DNA of 64,000 bases from Sporolactobacillus shoreae (GTDB taxonomy: Bacteria; Bacillota; Bacilli; Bacillales; Sporolactobacillaceae), in assembly GCF_004684935.1 (NCBI RefSeq), contig NZ_SRJD01000004.1:158272-222271 (forward strand), written 5' to 3'. The translations under genes were made by a program, and so were the position numbers. Under the pieces are notes generated by a model, which ran no database searches, was not told the origin of the DNA, and saw only the letters and a list, made by a program, of their open reading frames with translations. Shown here in pieces: positions 57,290-63,534 of this stretch. Position 1 is the stretch's first letter. Each line of letters starts with the position of its first letter.

Positions 57290-58114
57290 TTGGAGATCGT
57301 GTTCGAAACGGCACAGGAAGCAGTAGATCTTTATCGGGAATTGCCTGCTGTTTTCAGGCAGGAGGCTGGCGTTCTCCTGATCAACAGCCGATTGGTGATA
57401 TTTCCTGCGACAGAAGCGGATTTCGGAGAACTGGCTTTTTTAATATCCCGCTTTATCATTGAAAAGTTTGAAAGAAAATGGCTGCTTGATATTATTGAAA
57501 ATCAATATTTTTTTTCAGAACCTGAGGAGAAAATCGAGATTCTCAGCATCATTACGGCGATCTTCGCTGGTGAGAAAAATGATCTTCCGCAGACGGGCAC
57601 CCTTCCGGACAAACGGCAACTGATTATTGAATCGCTGGATGGCATTCTCTCAGAACACAGCACGTTTACTTTTCAGTCCATCCTTCGGTTCCGGCTGACG
57701 GCCTATCGGGAAGTGCTCCGCCAATTTGTGGAGATCGCGATTGACGAGTATAAGCTTGAACAGGAATATCAGGTCTTTATTGATAAGCTGCGGCGGATCA
57801 TCCGCGCTTACCGGCCACTTTGCGAAAAGATCGAAGTACTTGACGAGCAGCCTTTCAGACTCTATGATGACAGGCACCGGCTGATCAGGAATGTGCAGTC
57901 TGTACGCTCTTTTTACCCACTGTTAAAACAATGGGGCATTGAAGCGGAGCCTTCAATCATACTGACCCTGATTGCTCTGGCACCCAAACAGGTGATTGTT
58001 TACACAGATCGTCCGGAACACAGTATCATGCGGACACTTCATCAGGTCTTTGAAGACCGGGTATGTTTTCTCCCAGGGGACTTTCATGCTGAAAACGAGG
58101 CCGGCCTTCAGTAA
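57290..58114 (+). CDS. ytxC: putative sporulation protein YtxC
   Basis: A 274-residue protein between dnaI and thrS, the position of ytxC in B. subtilis and other spore formers. It is mostly helical, with SLDGILSEHSTFTFQSILRF and FRLTAYREVLRQFVEIAIDEYKLEQEYQ, the segment I recognise from the YtxC-like family; no catalytic motif is visible. TTG start behind GGGGAGG. Function unknown beyond presumed sporulation linkage. Confidence 0.8.
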   Translation: MEIVFETAQEAVDLYRELPAVFRQEAGVLLINSRLVIFPATEADFGELAFLISRFIIEKFERKWLLDIIENQYFFSEPEEKIEILSIITAIFAGEKNDLPQTGTLPDKRQLIIESLDGILSEHSTFTFQSILRFRLTAYREVLRQFVEIAIDEYKLEQEYQVFIDKLRRIIRAYRPLCEKIEVLDEQPFRLYDDRHRLIRNVQSVRSFYPLLKQWGIEAEPSIILTLIALAPKQVIVYTDRPEHSIMRTLHQVFEDRVCFLPGDFHAENEAGLQ

Positions 58115-58132
58115 AATGGGCTGATTTAAGGG

Positions 58133-58161
58133 TTTACAAAGAAAGTTTTTCCATGTATACT
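58133..58161 (+). promoter_or_regulatory. sigma-A promoter of the small-peptide locus
   Basis: TTTACA (58133-58138), 17-nt spacer, TATACT (58156-58161), near-consensus, about 40 nt before the first small ORF. Confidence 0.82.
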
Positions 58162-58201
58162 TTAAAAGTACGATTTAGAACTTTAAGGAGGTCATCAGGA
58201 T

Positions 58202-58285
58202 ATGTTGATGATTCAAAGAACAGCTTATTCAGCAATTGCATATCGCTTTATGATGGCCTCGGCAATGACAGGTTCATTTCGTTAA
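58202..58285 (+). CDS. 27-residue peptide, candidate leader peptide
   Basis: Starts ATG-TTG-ATG nine nt after a perfect AAGGAGGT, beginning MLMIQRTAYSAIAYRF and ending TGSFR. Rich in Met (5) and Ala (5), no obvious run of one amino acid for ribosome-stalling attenuation and no signal or membrane segment that I can defend. It stops 31 nt before the first of three hairpins. I do not recognise the sequence. The strength of the promoter and ribosome site argues that it is translated; it may be a leader peptide or one of a set of small functional peptides. Confidence 0.6.
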   Translation: MLMIQRTAYSAIAYRFMMASAMTGSFR

Positions 58286-58316
58286 TTTTGCAATCCCAAA
58301 TATGAACTGAAACCAG

Positions 58317-58347
58317 CCGTAGGTCGAGAACTGACTGCGGTCTTTTT
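58317..58347 (+). terminator. terminator-like hairpin 1 of the small-peptide locus
   Basis: CCGTAG(G)TC pairs with GACTGCGG (one bulge, one wobble), then TCTTTTT. Its 3' arm and T tract can instead pair with 58360-58368 (GGTCTTTTT/AAAAAGACC). Confidence 0.7.
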
Positions 58348-58365
58348 GTGCCCTTTTTTAAAAAG

Positions 58366-58397
58366 ACCGTTCAGACAGATTGCCCTGCGGTTTTTTT
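58366..58397 (+). terminator. terminator-like hairpin 2 of the small-peptide locus
   Basis: ACCG..CAG pairs with CTG..CGGT, followed by seven T. Its 5' arm overlaps the segment that can pair with hairpin 1, so the structures compete. Confidence 0.55.
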
Positions 58398-58406
58398 GTG
58401 CATATA

Positions 58407-58434
58407 AAGCCCGCCCCGTTGCGGAGCGCTTTTA
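58407..58434 (+). promoter_or_regulatory. third stem-loop of the small-peptide locus
   Basis: AAAGC/GCTTT outer and CCGC/GCGG inner pairs with a 3-nt bulge, followed by TTATATAAAT. It ends about 20 nt before the next ribosome site. Confidence 0.5.
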
Positions 58435-58467
58435 TATAAATATGACATTGAATTGGAGGAGAAAAAA

Positions 58468-58710
58468 ATGCAGACATTGCTTGCAAAGGAGAACCAAAGT
58501 TTTGCAGGAAAGGGATTTTTGAAAGAAACAATCCCGCGACAGAAAGGAGGGATACGTATGCTAAGTATTAACTTTTTTGCGCTGAACCTGACTGTTTCAG
58601 TCCGGCAGCATAAACCATCACCAAGCCGCTATGAAGATATGCGCCGAATCGACTCGCTCAAGGACGACATGCTGACCAGGCGTGTGGCTTACTCCCGACA
58701 TATCCGCTGA
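58468..58710 (+). CDS. YrzI-like small protein with two in-frame starts (80 or 50 residues)
   Basis: From the ATG at 58468 (GGAGGAG 7 nt upstream) the frame encodes 80 residues. At codon 31 a second ATG (58558) stands behind an even stronger AAAGGAGGG with correct spacing and would give a 50-residue protein starting MLSINFFALNLTVSVRQHKP. That short form resembles the YrzI small-protein family of Bacillales (short hydrophobic start with I/L-N-x-F, then T-V/I and a basic stretch, then a charged helix). In B. subtilis yrzI lies in a multi-peptide mRNA cleaved by the ribosome-dependent endonuclease Rae1. The family assignment is from memory and moderate; the reading frame and ribosome sites are plain. 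Confidence 0.6.
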   Translation: MQTLLAKENQSFAGKGFLKETIPRQKGGIRMLSINFFALNLTVSVRQHKPSPSRYEDMRRIDSLKDDMLTRRVAYSRHIR

Positions 58711-58749
58711 CAGATTCAAAAAAATTCACACCAACAGGAGGAGAAGAAT

Positions 58750-58821
58750 ATGTTGATCAACATATTTGCAACATCTAAATCAAATGGGAACGAGCAGGAG
58801 CAGAGTATCCTTAACCGGTAA
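58750..58821 (+). CDS. 23-residue peptide with strong ribosome-binding site
   Basis: AGGAGG 8 nt before the ATG; product starts MLINIFATSKSNG and is then polar with Gln/Glu and ends ILNR. Its first residues (ML-INIF) resemble those of the preceding YrzI-like protein (ML-SINFF), suggesting a related, truncated or duplicated peptide. It lies 39 nt after the YrzI-like stop and just before the terminator, so it is the last cistron. Not recognised from any family. Confidence 0.5.
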   Translation: MLINIFATSKSNGNEQEQSILNR

Positions 58822-58856
58822 TTGCCGGCAGTCATTAGGCTGCCGGCTTTTTTTTG
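58822..58856 (+). terminator. terminator of the small-peptide locus
   Basis: GCCGGCAG/CTGCCGGC, 8-bp perfect stem with an 8-nt loop, then eight T. Confidence 0.95.
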
Positions 58857-58891
58857 CATTGGGATACGCGATTTGCCGCGATATCTGACCT

Positions 58892-58921
58892 TTGTCACGC
58901 CACTTCTTATTATGCTACGAT
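58892..58921 (+). promoter_or_regulatory. possible promoter of the DJ-1/PfpI gene
   Basis: TTGTCA (58892-58897), 18-nt spacer, TACGAT (58916-58921), about 38 nt before the start codon. Confidence 0.5.
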
Positions 58922-58959
58922 AGGGATAACGAAATTTTTTACAACAGGAGGCGATGGGC

Positions 58960-59538
58960 TTGAAGAGAATTCTGGTCCTGCTTGCGGAAGGTTTTGAAGA
59001 AACTGAAGCGGTTACCGTGATTGATGTATTGAGAAGAGGCGGTGTCGAAGTCGTACTCTGTTCGCTTGGCGATGCGCTTGTTGAGGGGTCGCGGCATATC
59101 GTGATTCAGGCGGATACAACAATTGATAGTGATGGGCTGACTGACTTTGACGGTATTTATCTTCCCGGCGGTGCAAAAGGCGCGGCCACATTGCGGGACG
59201 ATGAGAGGGTCCAAAAACTGATCCGTTTTTATAAAGACAACATGAAAAAGGTTGCGGCAATTTGTGCGGCTCCGATCGCTCTTGAACGTGCCGGAATATT
59301 GAAGGGCGAGAAAGTAACAAGTAATCCGGATTTCCGCAGTCACATTAAAGATGCGGATTACTCTGAGGATCCTGTTGTTGTCTCCGGGAATATTATTACT
59401 TCGCGTGCGGCGGGAACAGCGCTTCCGATCGGGCTGGAGATTCTTCGCCAGATGGGTCTGGAAGAAGAAGCGGCTCAGGTCAGCCGTGACATGCTTTTTG
59501 ACTTTCTGATGGAAAACCGGGATAAAGTCAAGGCTTAA
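58960..59538 (+). CDS. DJ-1/PfpI (ThiJ/YajL-type) family protein
   Basis: A 192-residue protein of the DJ-1 superfamily. The N-terminal acidic motif LLAEGFEETEAVTVIDVLRR supplies the conserved Glu, the nucleophile-elbow cysteine is in VAAICAAPIALERAG, and ITSRAAGTALPIGLEIL closes the fold. YajL/DJ-1-type proteins are chaperone/deglycase-like stress proteins; the exact activity is disputed and unknown here. TTG at 58960 was chosen because AGGAGG lies 7 nt before it; the ATG at 58954 is only 1 nt from that site. It stands between the small-peptide locus and the thrS T-box. Confidence 0.88.
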   Translation: MKRILVLLAEGFEETEAVTVIDVLRRGGVEVVLCSLGDALVEGSRHIVIQADTTIDSDGLTDFDGIYLPGGAKGAATLRDDERVQKLIRFYKDNMKKVAAICAAPIALERAGILKGEKVTSNPDFRSHIKDADYSEDPVVVSGNIITSRAAGTALPIGLEILRQMGLEEEAAQVSRDMLFDFLMENRDKVKA

Positions 59539-59571
59539 AATAGATCGCACGTGGGCGGGATCCTGAAGCAC

Positions 59572-59600
59572 TTGATTTTCATCTGTAGGCGTCCTATAAT
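59572..59600 (+). promoter_or_regulatory. sigma-A promoter of thrS
   Basis: TTGATT (59572-59577), 17-nt spacer, TATAAT (59595-59600). Confidence 0.85.
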
Positions 59601-59606
59601 CGGAAT

Positions 59607-59877
59607 ATACTTTGATAGAAGATCGGTGAGGATGAGGACATGGATCTTCCAGTGCTGTTTGCAGAGAGGGAACGCTGGTGCGAGTTCCTGGCGGCACGGA
59701 GGATTTACCACCTCTGAACTTTGGCGGAGAACTCGAAGTACCTGCCAACGGGTTTTTCCCGTTATAAAAAATCTTGAGCTGTTTCAGCATGGTACGATGA
59801 ATGGATTGCTGAAGCAGGAACAAGGGTGGAACCACGAGAAAGCACTCGTCCCTTTTTTAGGGACGGATGCTTTTTTT
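59607..59877 (+). promoter_or_regulatory. T-box riboswitch (threonine) upstream of thrS
   Basis: A full T-box leader. Stem I includes GGTGAGGATGAGGAC (GA/K-turn side), an AGAGAGGGAACGC...GTTCC distal arm and a specifier loop with ACC (59707-59709), a Thr codon, on its 3' side. The T-box sequence AAGGGTGGAACCACG is at 59822-59836. Uncharged tRNA-Thr should stabilise the antiterminator and permit thrS transcription. It fills the 419-nt gap between the DJ-1 gene and thrS. Confidence 0.95.
59840..59877 (+). terminator. T-box leader terminator
   Basis: AGCAC-CGTCCC pairs with GGGACG-GATGCT (small internal mismatch) around a T-rich loop, then seven T. Confidence 0.9.
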
Positions 59878-59957
59878 ATTGCCGGATTTAGCCTTCCATC
59901 AATCACCCATTCTTTCGAAGAATTCGTTGCACGATTCATAAAAAAGGAGTGTTTTAA

Positions 59958-61889
59958 ATGTCGGAGATTCACATTACGTTTCCGGACCAGAGTGTTAAAG
60001 CGTTTGAGTCCGGCGTTACAACTGAGGACATTGCCGGCTCGATCAGCACAGGATTGAAGAAACAGGCGCTCGCCGGAAAGTTCAATGATCAGCTTATTGA
60101 TCTCAGGCGTCCGCTGAAGGAGGATGGCACGCTGGAAATCTTAAAAGCAGGCGATCCGGATATTCTTCAGATGATGCGGCATACGACAGCACATGTGATG
60201 GCCCAGGCGATCCGCAGAATATACGGGAAAGTCCGGTTTGGCGTCGGTCCCGCGATCAAGGACGGTTTCTACTATGACATTGATCTGGATCAGAATCTGA
60301 CTCCTGAAGATCTGCTGAAAATTGAGAAGGAAATGAAGAAAATCATTTCGGAAAATCTGGAGATCAAGCGGGAAGAGGTCAGTCGTGAAGAGGCAATTCG
60401 CCGATTTAAAGAAGCCGGAGACGAATTGAAGGTTGAACTGATCGGTGATATTCCGGAAGGTGAAAAGATTACGATTTATTCACAGGGCGAATACTTTGAC
60501 CTGTGCCGTGGTCCACATCTTCCGTCAACAGGAAAAATAAAAGCTTTCAAGCTGATGACCATATCCGGTGCATACTGGCGCGGCAACAGCGACAACGAGA
60601 TGCTGCAACGTATCTATGGAACAGCGTTTCCAAGCCAGAAAGATCTGGAGGATTATCTCCATTTTCGTGAAGAGGCGCAGAAAAGGGATCACCGCAAACT
60701 CGGTAAACAACTCGGCCTTTTTATGTTTTCTGAAGAAGCGCCGGGCATGCCTTTCTATCTGGCGAATGGGCAGATTATCCGCACAGAACTGGAAGATTTC
60801 TCTCGCGAACTGCAGCGTCAGGTTGATTATGAAGAAGTGCGCACGCCTCTGATGATGAATCAGAGATTGTGGGAGAATTCCGGACACTGGGACCACTATC
60901 ATGAAAACATGTATTTCACGAAAGTGGACGACGTCAACTACGCGTTGAAACCAATGAACTGTCCGGGGCACATGCTCATCTATAAAGACACACTGCATTC
61001 TTACCGCGATCTGCCGATACGGATTGCCGAATTCGGCCAAGTTCACCGCCATGAACTCAGCGGCGCGCTGAACGGTATGCTGCGTGTCCGCACATTTTGC
61101 CAGGATGACGCACACATTTTTGTCCGTCCGGATCAGATTGAAAGTGAAATCAAGAACATCTTCCAGCTGATCAGCAAGATTTACAGTACATTTGGTTTCG
61201 AGTATACGGTTGAACTTTCGACACGCCCTGAAGACCACATGGGAAGCATTGAAATGTGGGATCAGGCGGAAGCCGCTCTAAGCCGCGTCCTGAAGTCGAT
61301 CGACATGCCGTACACCATTAACGAAGGCGACGGCGCGTTCTACGGCCCGAAGATTGATTTCCACATTAAGGATGCAATCGGACGGAGTCACCAGTGTGCG
61401 ACGATCCAGCTTGATTATCAGATGCCAGAGAAGTTTGATCTGACCTATATTGATGAAAATAACGAAAAGGTACGCCCGGTCGTTATTCACCGCGCGATCT
61501 ACGGCTCACTCGACCGGTTCTTCGCGATATTGATTGAGCACTTTGCGGGCGCATTTCCGACCTGGCTGGCTCCCGTACAGGTTGAACTGATCCCGGTTGC
61601 GGACGTTCATCTGGATTATATTGCTAAGCTGGAACATGATCTGAAGATGGCCGGTATCCGGGCTCATTCGGACCGTCGCGCGGAAAAACTTAATTATAAG
61701 ATCCGGGATGCCCAGACACACAAGATCCCATATACGCTGGTGATCGGCGATCATGAAATCGAAAGCAACGCCGTCAATGTTCGTAAATATGGAGAGAAAG
61801 AGACGAGCACCATTCCTTACGAAACATTCAAAGCCGGGATTTTGGAAGAAATTAAGAATCGGGTAACGAAAAAACCTGTTGTAAAATAA
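59958..61889 (+). CDS. thrS: threonine--tRNA ligase
   Basis: 643 residues. TGS domain (1-62), editing domain with HTTAHVMAQAIRR and the C-terminal half CRGPHLPSTG (about 65-240), class II catalytic core (about 245-535) with motif-2 region CPGHMLIYKDTLHSYRDLP, and anticodon-binding domain from VPVADVHLDY-like PVADVHLDYI (about 540-640). Zinc ligands (Cys in MNCPGHM, later His residues) are visible. ATG follows AAAGGAGTG. Regulated by the T-box leader. Confidence 0.97.
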   Translation: MSEIHITFPDQSVKAFESGVTTEDIAGSISTGLKKQALAGKFNDQLIDLRRPLKEDGTLEILKAGDPDILQMMRHTTAHVMAQAIRRIYGKVRFGVGPAIKDGFYYDIDLDQNLTPEDLLKIEKEMKKIISENLEIKREEVSREEAIRRFKEAGDELKVELIGDIPEGEKITIYSQGEYFDLCRGPHLPSTGKIKAFKLMTISGAYWRGNSDNEMLQRIYGTAFPSQKDLEDYLHFREEAQKRDHRKLGKQLGLFMFSEEAPGMPFYLANGQIIRTELEDFSRELQRQVDYEEVRTPLMMNQRLWENSGHWDHYHENMYFTKVDDVNYALKPMNCPGHMLIYKDTLHSYRDLPIRIAEFGQVHRHELSGALNGMLRVRTFCQDDAHIFVRPDQIESEIKNIFQLISKIYSTFGFEYTVELSTRPEDHMGSIEMWDQAEAALSRVLKSIDMPYTINEGDGAFYGPKIDFHIKDAIGRSHQCATIQLDYQMPEKFDLTYIDENNEKVRPVVIHRAIYGSLDRFFAILIEHFAGAFPTWLAPVQVELIPVADVHLDYIAKLEHDLKMAGIRAHSDRRAEKLNYKIRDAQTHKIPYTLVIGDHEIESNAVNVRKYGEKETSTIPYETFKAGILEEIKNRVTKKPVVK

Positions 61890-61908
61890 GGAGTTTGCAG
61901 AGGATGGC

Positions 61909-61924
61909 GTGAAATTAATTTCAC
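61909..61924. promoter_or_regulatory. 16-bp perfect palindrome before the infC promoters
   Basis: GTGAAATTAATTTCAC, flanked by GGC and ATGCC that lengthen the symmetry. It lies 8 nt upstream of the P1 -35 box and 19 nt after the thrS stop. It may be an operator, or a weak thrS terminator (TTCTTT follows). Confidence 0.55.
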
Positions 61925-61932
61925 ATGCCTTC

Positions 61933-61961
61933 TTTACAAACACAGATTTATTCTCTACAAT
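61933..61961 (+). promoter_or_regulatory. infC operon promoter P1
   Basis: TTTACA (61933-61938), 17-nt spacer, TACAAT (61956-61961). Confidence 0.75.
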
Positions 61962-61980
61962 TAAATATGCTGATTGATCC

Positions 61981-62009
61981 TTGCAATATGAGCAGTGACA
62001 TGCTATAGT
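61981..62009 (+). promoter_or_regulatory. infC operon promoter P2
   Basis: TTGCAA (61981-61986), 17-nt spacer, TATAGT (62004-62009) with an extended TG. Confidence 0.8.
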
Positions 62010-62015
62010 GAATAG

Positions 62016-62141
62016 GTTAATGAATAATGAGTAAAAGCAGAGGCGCCCGGCTTCTCACCTGAACGATGCAGAGATGTTGTTGTCAGGTTTGAATATTTGA
62101 CTGAATTAGCGATGCGGGCGTTTATGCGCCCGCATTTTTAT
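62016..62141 (+). promoter_or_regulatory. L20-type ribosomal leader of infC-rpmI-rplT
   Basis: The ~125-nt leader contains a structured segment (CCCGGCTTCTCACCTGAACGATGC...GTTGTTGTCAGG, in which CACCTGA and TCAGG can pair) and ends in an intrinsic terminator. Bacillota L20 represses this operon by binding an rRNA-like site in the leader and promoting premature termination; position, length and terminator fit that known element. Confidence 0.8.
62111..62141 (+). terminator. leader attenuator of the infC operon
   Basis: ATGCGGGCG/GCGCCCGCAT stem with a short TTTA(T) loop followed by TTTTTATT, 52 nt upstream of the infC start. Confidence 0.92.
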
Positions 62142-62193
62142 TATGCTTTTATAGCCAAAGGCTTTGCTCAAATTATTCTGGAGGTGGCTCAAT

Positions 62194-62709
62194 ATTAGCA
62201 AAGACATGATTGTCAACGAGGGAATCCGTGCTCAGCAGGTCCGTCTGATTGATCAGAATGGGGAACAGCTCGGCATTAAGACCAAGGCGGAAGCATTGGT
62301 TATTGCTCAGAATGTCGGCCTTGACTTAGTTATGGTGGCGCCCGGCGCGAAACCGCCAGTATGCCGCGTTATGGACTATGGCAAGTTCCGCTTCGAACAG
62401 CAGAAGAAGGATCGGGAAGCCCGCAAAAATCAGAAAGTAATCAGCATCAAAGAAATTCGTTTAAGCCCAAGCATCGAGGATCACGATTTTAATACCAAGA
62501 TGCGGAACGCAAAGAAGTTTCTTGAAAAAGGCGACAAAGTCAAAGTGTCGGTTCGGTTCAGAGGCCGTGCGATTACGCACTCCGATCTTGGCCGCCAGGT
62601 TCTTGAAAAACTTGCTGAAGAATGTGCAGAAGTCAGTGTCGTTGAGGCCAGGCCGAAGATGGAAGGCCGTAGCATGTTCCTTGTGCTGGCCCCAAAAGCC
62701 GAGAAGTAA
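62194..62709 (+). CDS. infC: translation initiation factor IF-3 (AUU start)
   Basis: 171 residues. N-terminal domain with [20 protein letters not shown], linker, C-terminal domain with [22 protein letters not shown] and [16 protein letters not shown]. No ATG, GTG or TTG stands at the correct place: GGAGGTGG is followed after 6 nt by ATT-AGC-AAA-GAC, giving the family N-terminus (M)[11 protein letters not shown] initiation is a known infC feature that lets IF-3 limit its own translation. Upstream in-frame codons belong to the leader. Confidence 0.93.
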   Translation: MSKDMIVNEGIRAQQVRLIDQNGEQLGIKTKAEALVIAQNVGLDLVMVAPGAKPPVCRVMDYGKFRFEQQKKDREARKNQKVISIKEIRLSPSIEDHDFNTKMRNAKKFLEKGDKVKVSVRFRGRAITHSDLGRQVLEKLAEECAEVSVVEARPKMEGRSMFLVLAPKAEK

Positions 62710-62782
62710 AGAAGTAATCATTGGAGCAAGAGGCAAAGGTTAATCGGCTGCTTTTCGCCGGCTCCGTCGGGAGGAATTTTTC

Positions 62783-62977
62783 ATGCCAAAAATGAAAACA
62801 CACAAAGGTGCCGCAAAACGCTTCAAGAAAACGGGTACCGGCAAAATGAAACGGAATCACTCATATACAAGCCATATGATGATTCACAAGTCTCAGAAAC
62901 AAAAGCGCGGACTTCGCAAGAGCACCATCGCAACACCTACTTTAGCGAAAAAAGTCAAGAAAATGATCAACGCTTAA
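62783..62977 (+). CDS. rpmI: 50S ribosomal protein L35
   Basis: 64 residues, very basic, starting [21 protein letters not shown], complete L35. GGGAGGAATTTTTC precedes the ATG. It lies between infC and rplT as in nearly all bacteria, but the gap to rplT is 150 nt, longer than I would expect. Confidence 0.97.
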   Translation: MPKMKTHKGAAKRFKKTGTGKMKRNHSYTSHMMIHKSQKQKRGLRKSTIATPTLAKKVKKMINA

Positions 62978-63127
62978 TCAGAAGAACGCACCAGGGTTTG
63001 ATATATTTTTTACGTTTGTCCGATTATTTGGATGAAAAGAGCCGGAAAAAGCAGACAAGCTGATGCCTGAACCTGGCAGTAATTTTTCCCGGATCGTTCG
63101 GACGACCTATTTTAGGAGGTTTTTACA

Positions 63128-63481
63128 ATGGCAAGAGTTAAAGGCGGATATGTGACTCGGCGCAGACGCAAAAGAGTGCTCAAACTTGCGAAGGGTTATT
63201 TCGGCGCAAAACATAAATTATTTAAGGTAGCACAAGAACAGGTCTTCAAATCACTGACATATGCTTATCGTGACCGCCGTCAGACGAAACGTAATTTCCG
63301 CAGACTGTGGATCGCACGTATCAACGCTGCGGCACGTATCAATGGCCTGTCCTACAGCAAACTGATCAATGGCCTGAAAACAGCCGGCATCGAAGTTAAC
63401 CGCAAGATGCTGGCCGACCTGGCTGTACATGATGAAAAAGCATTTGCGACACTCGCTGAAAAAGCCAAGGCCGCAAAATAA
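63128..63481 (+). CDS. rplT: 50S ribosomal protein L20
   Basis: 117 residues: [26 protein letters not shown] (N-terminal rRNA-binding extension; key residues cited) and the globular C-terminal part with [21 protein letters not shown]. Early 23S assembly protein and likely repressor of its own operon through the leader. AGGAGG 8-9 nt before the ATG. A hairpin (63091-63107, GG-TCGT/ACGA-CC) sits just before the ribosome site. Confidence 0.97.
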   Translation: MARVKGGYVTRRRRKRVLKLAKGYFGAKHKLFKVAQEQVFKSLTYAYRDRRQTKRNFRRLWIARINAAARINGLSYSKLINGLKTAGIEVNRKMLADLAVHDEKAFATLAEKAKAAK

Positions 63482-63497
63482 TTGAATTTGATAATAA

Positions 63498-63534
63498 AGA
63501 GCGCCTGCTTGAGTCTAAGCAGGCGCTCTTTTTG
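63498..63534 (+). terminator. rplT terminator
   Basis: AGAGCGCCTGCTT/AAGCAGGCGCTCT, 13-bp perfect stem with a 6-nt loop, then TTTTT. A group II intron begins right behind it. Confidence 0.96.

Noticed and set aside
58939..59835. 298-codon minus-strand ORF opposite the DJ-1 gene and T-box
   Set aside because: It is antisense to a clear gene and a riboswitch, lacks a ribosome site and has no recognisable domain.
59551..60057. 168-codon ORF across the thrS leader
   Set aside because: It runs through the T-box riboswitch and its terminator into thrS in another frame; a shadow.
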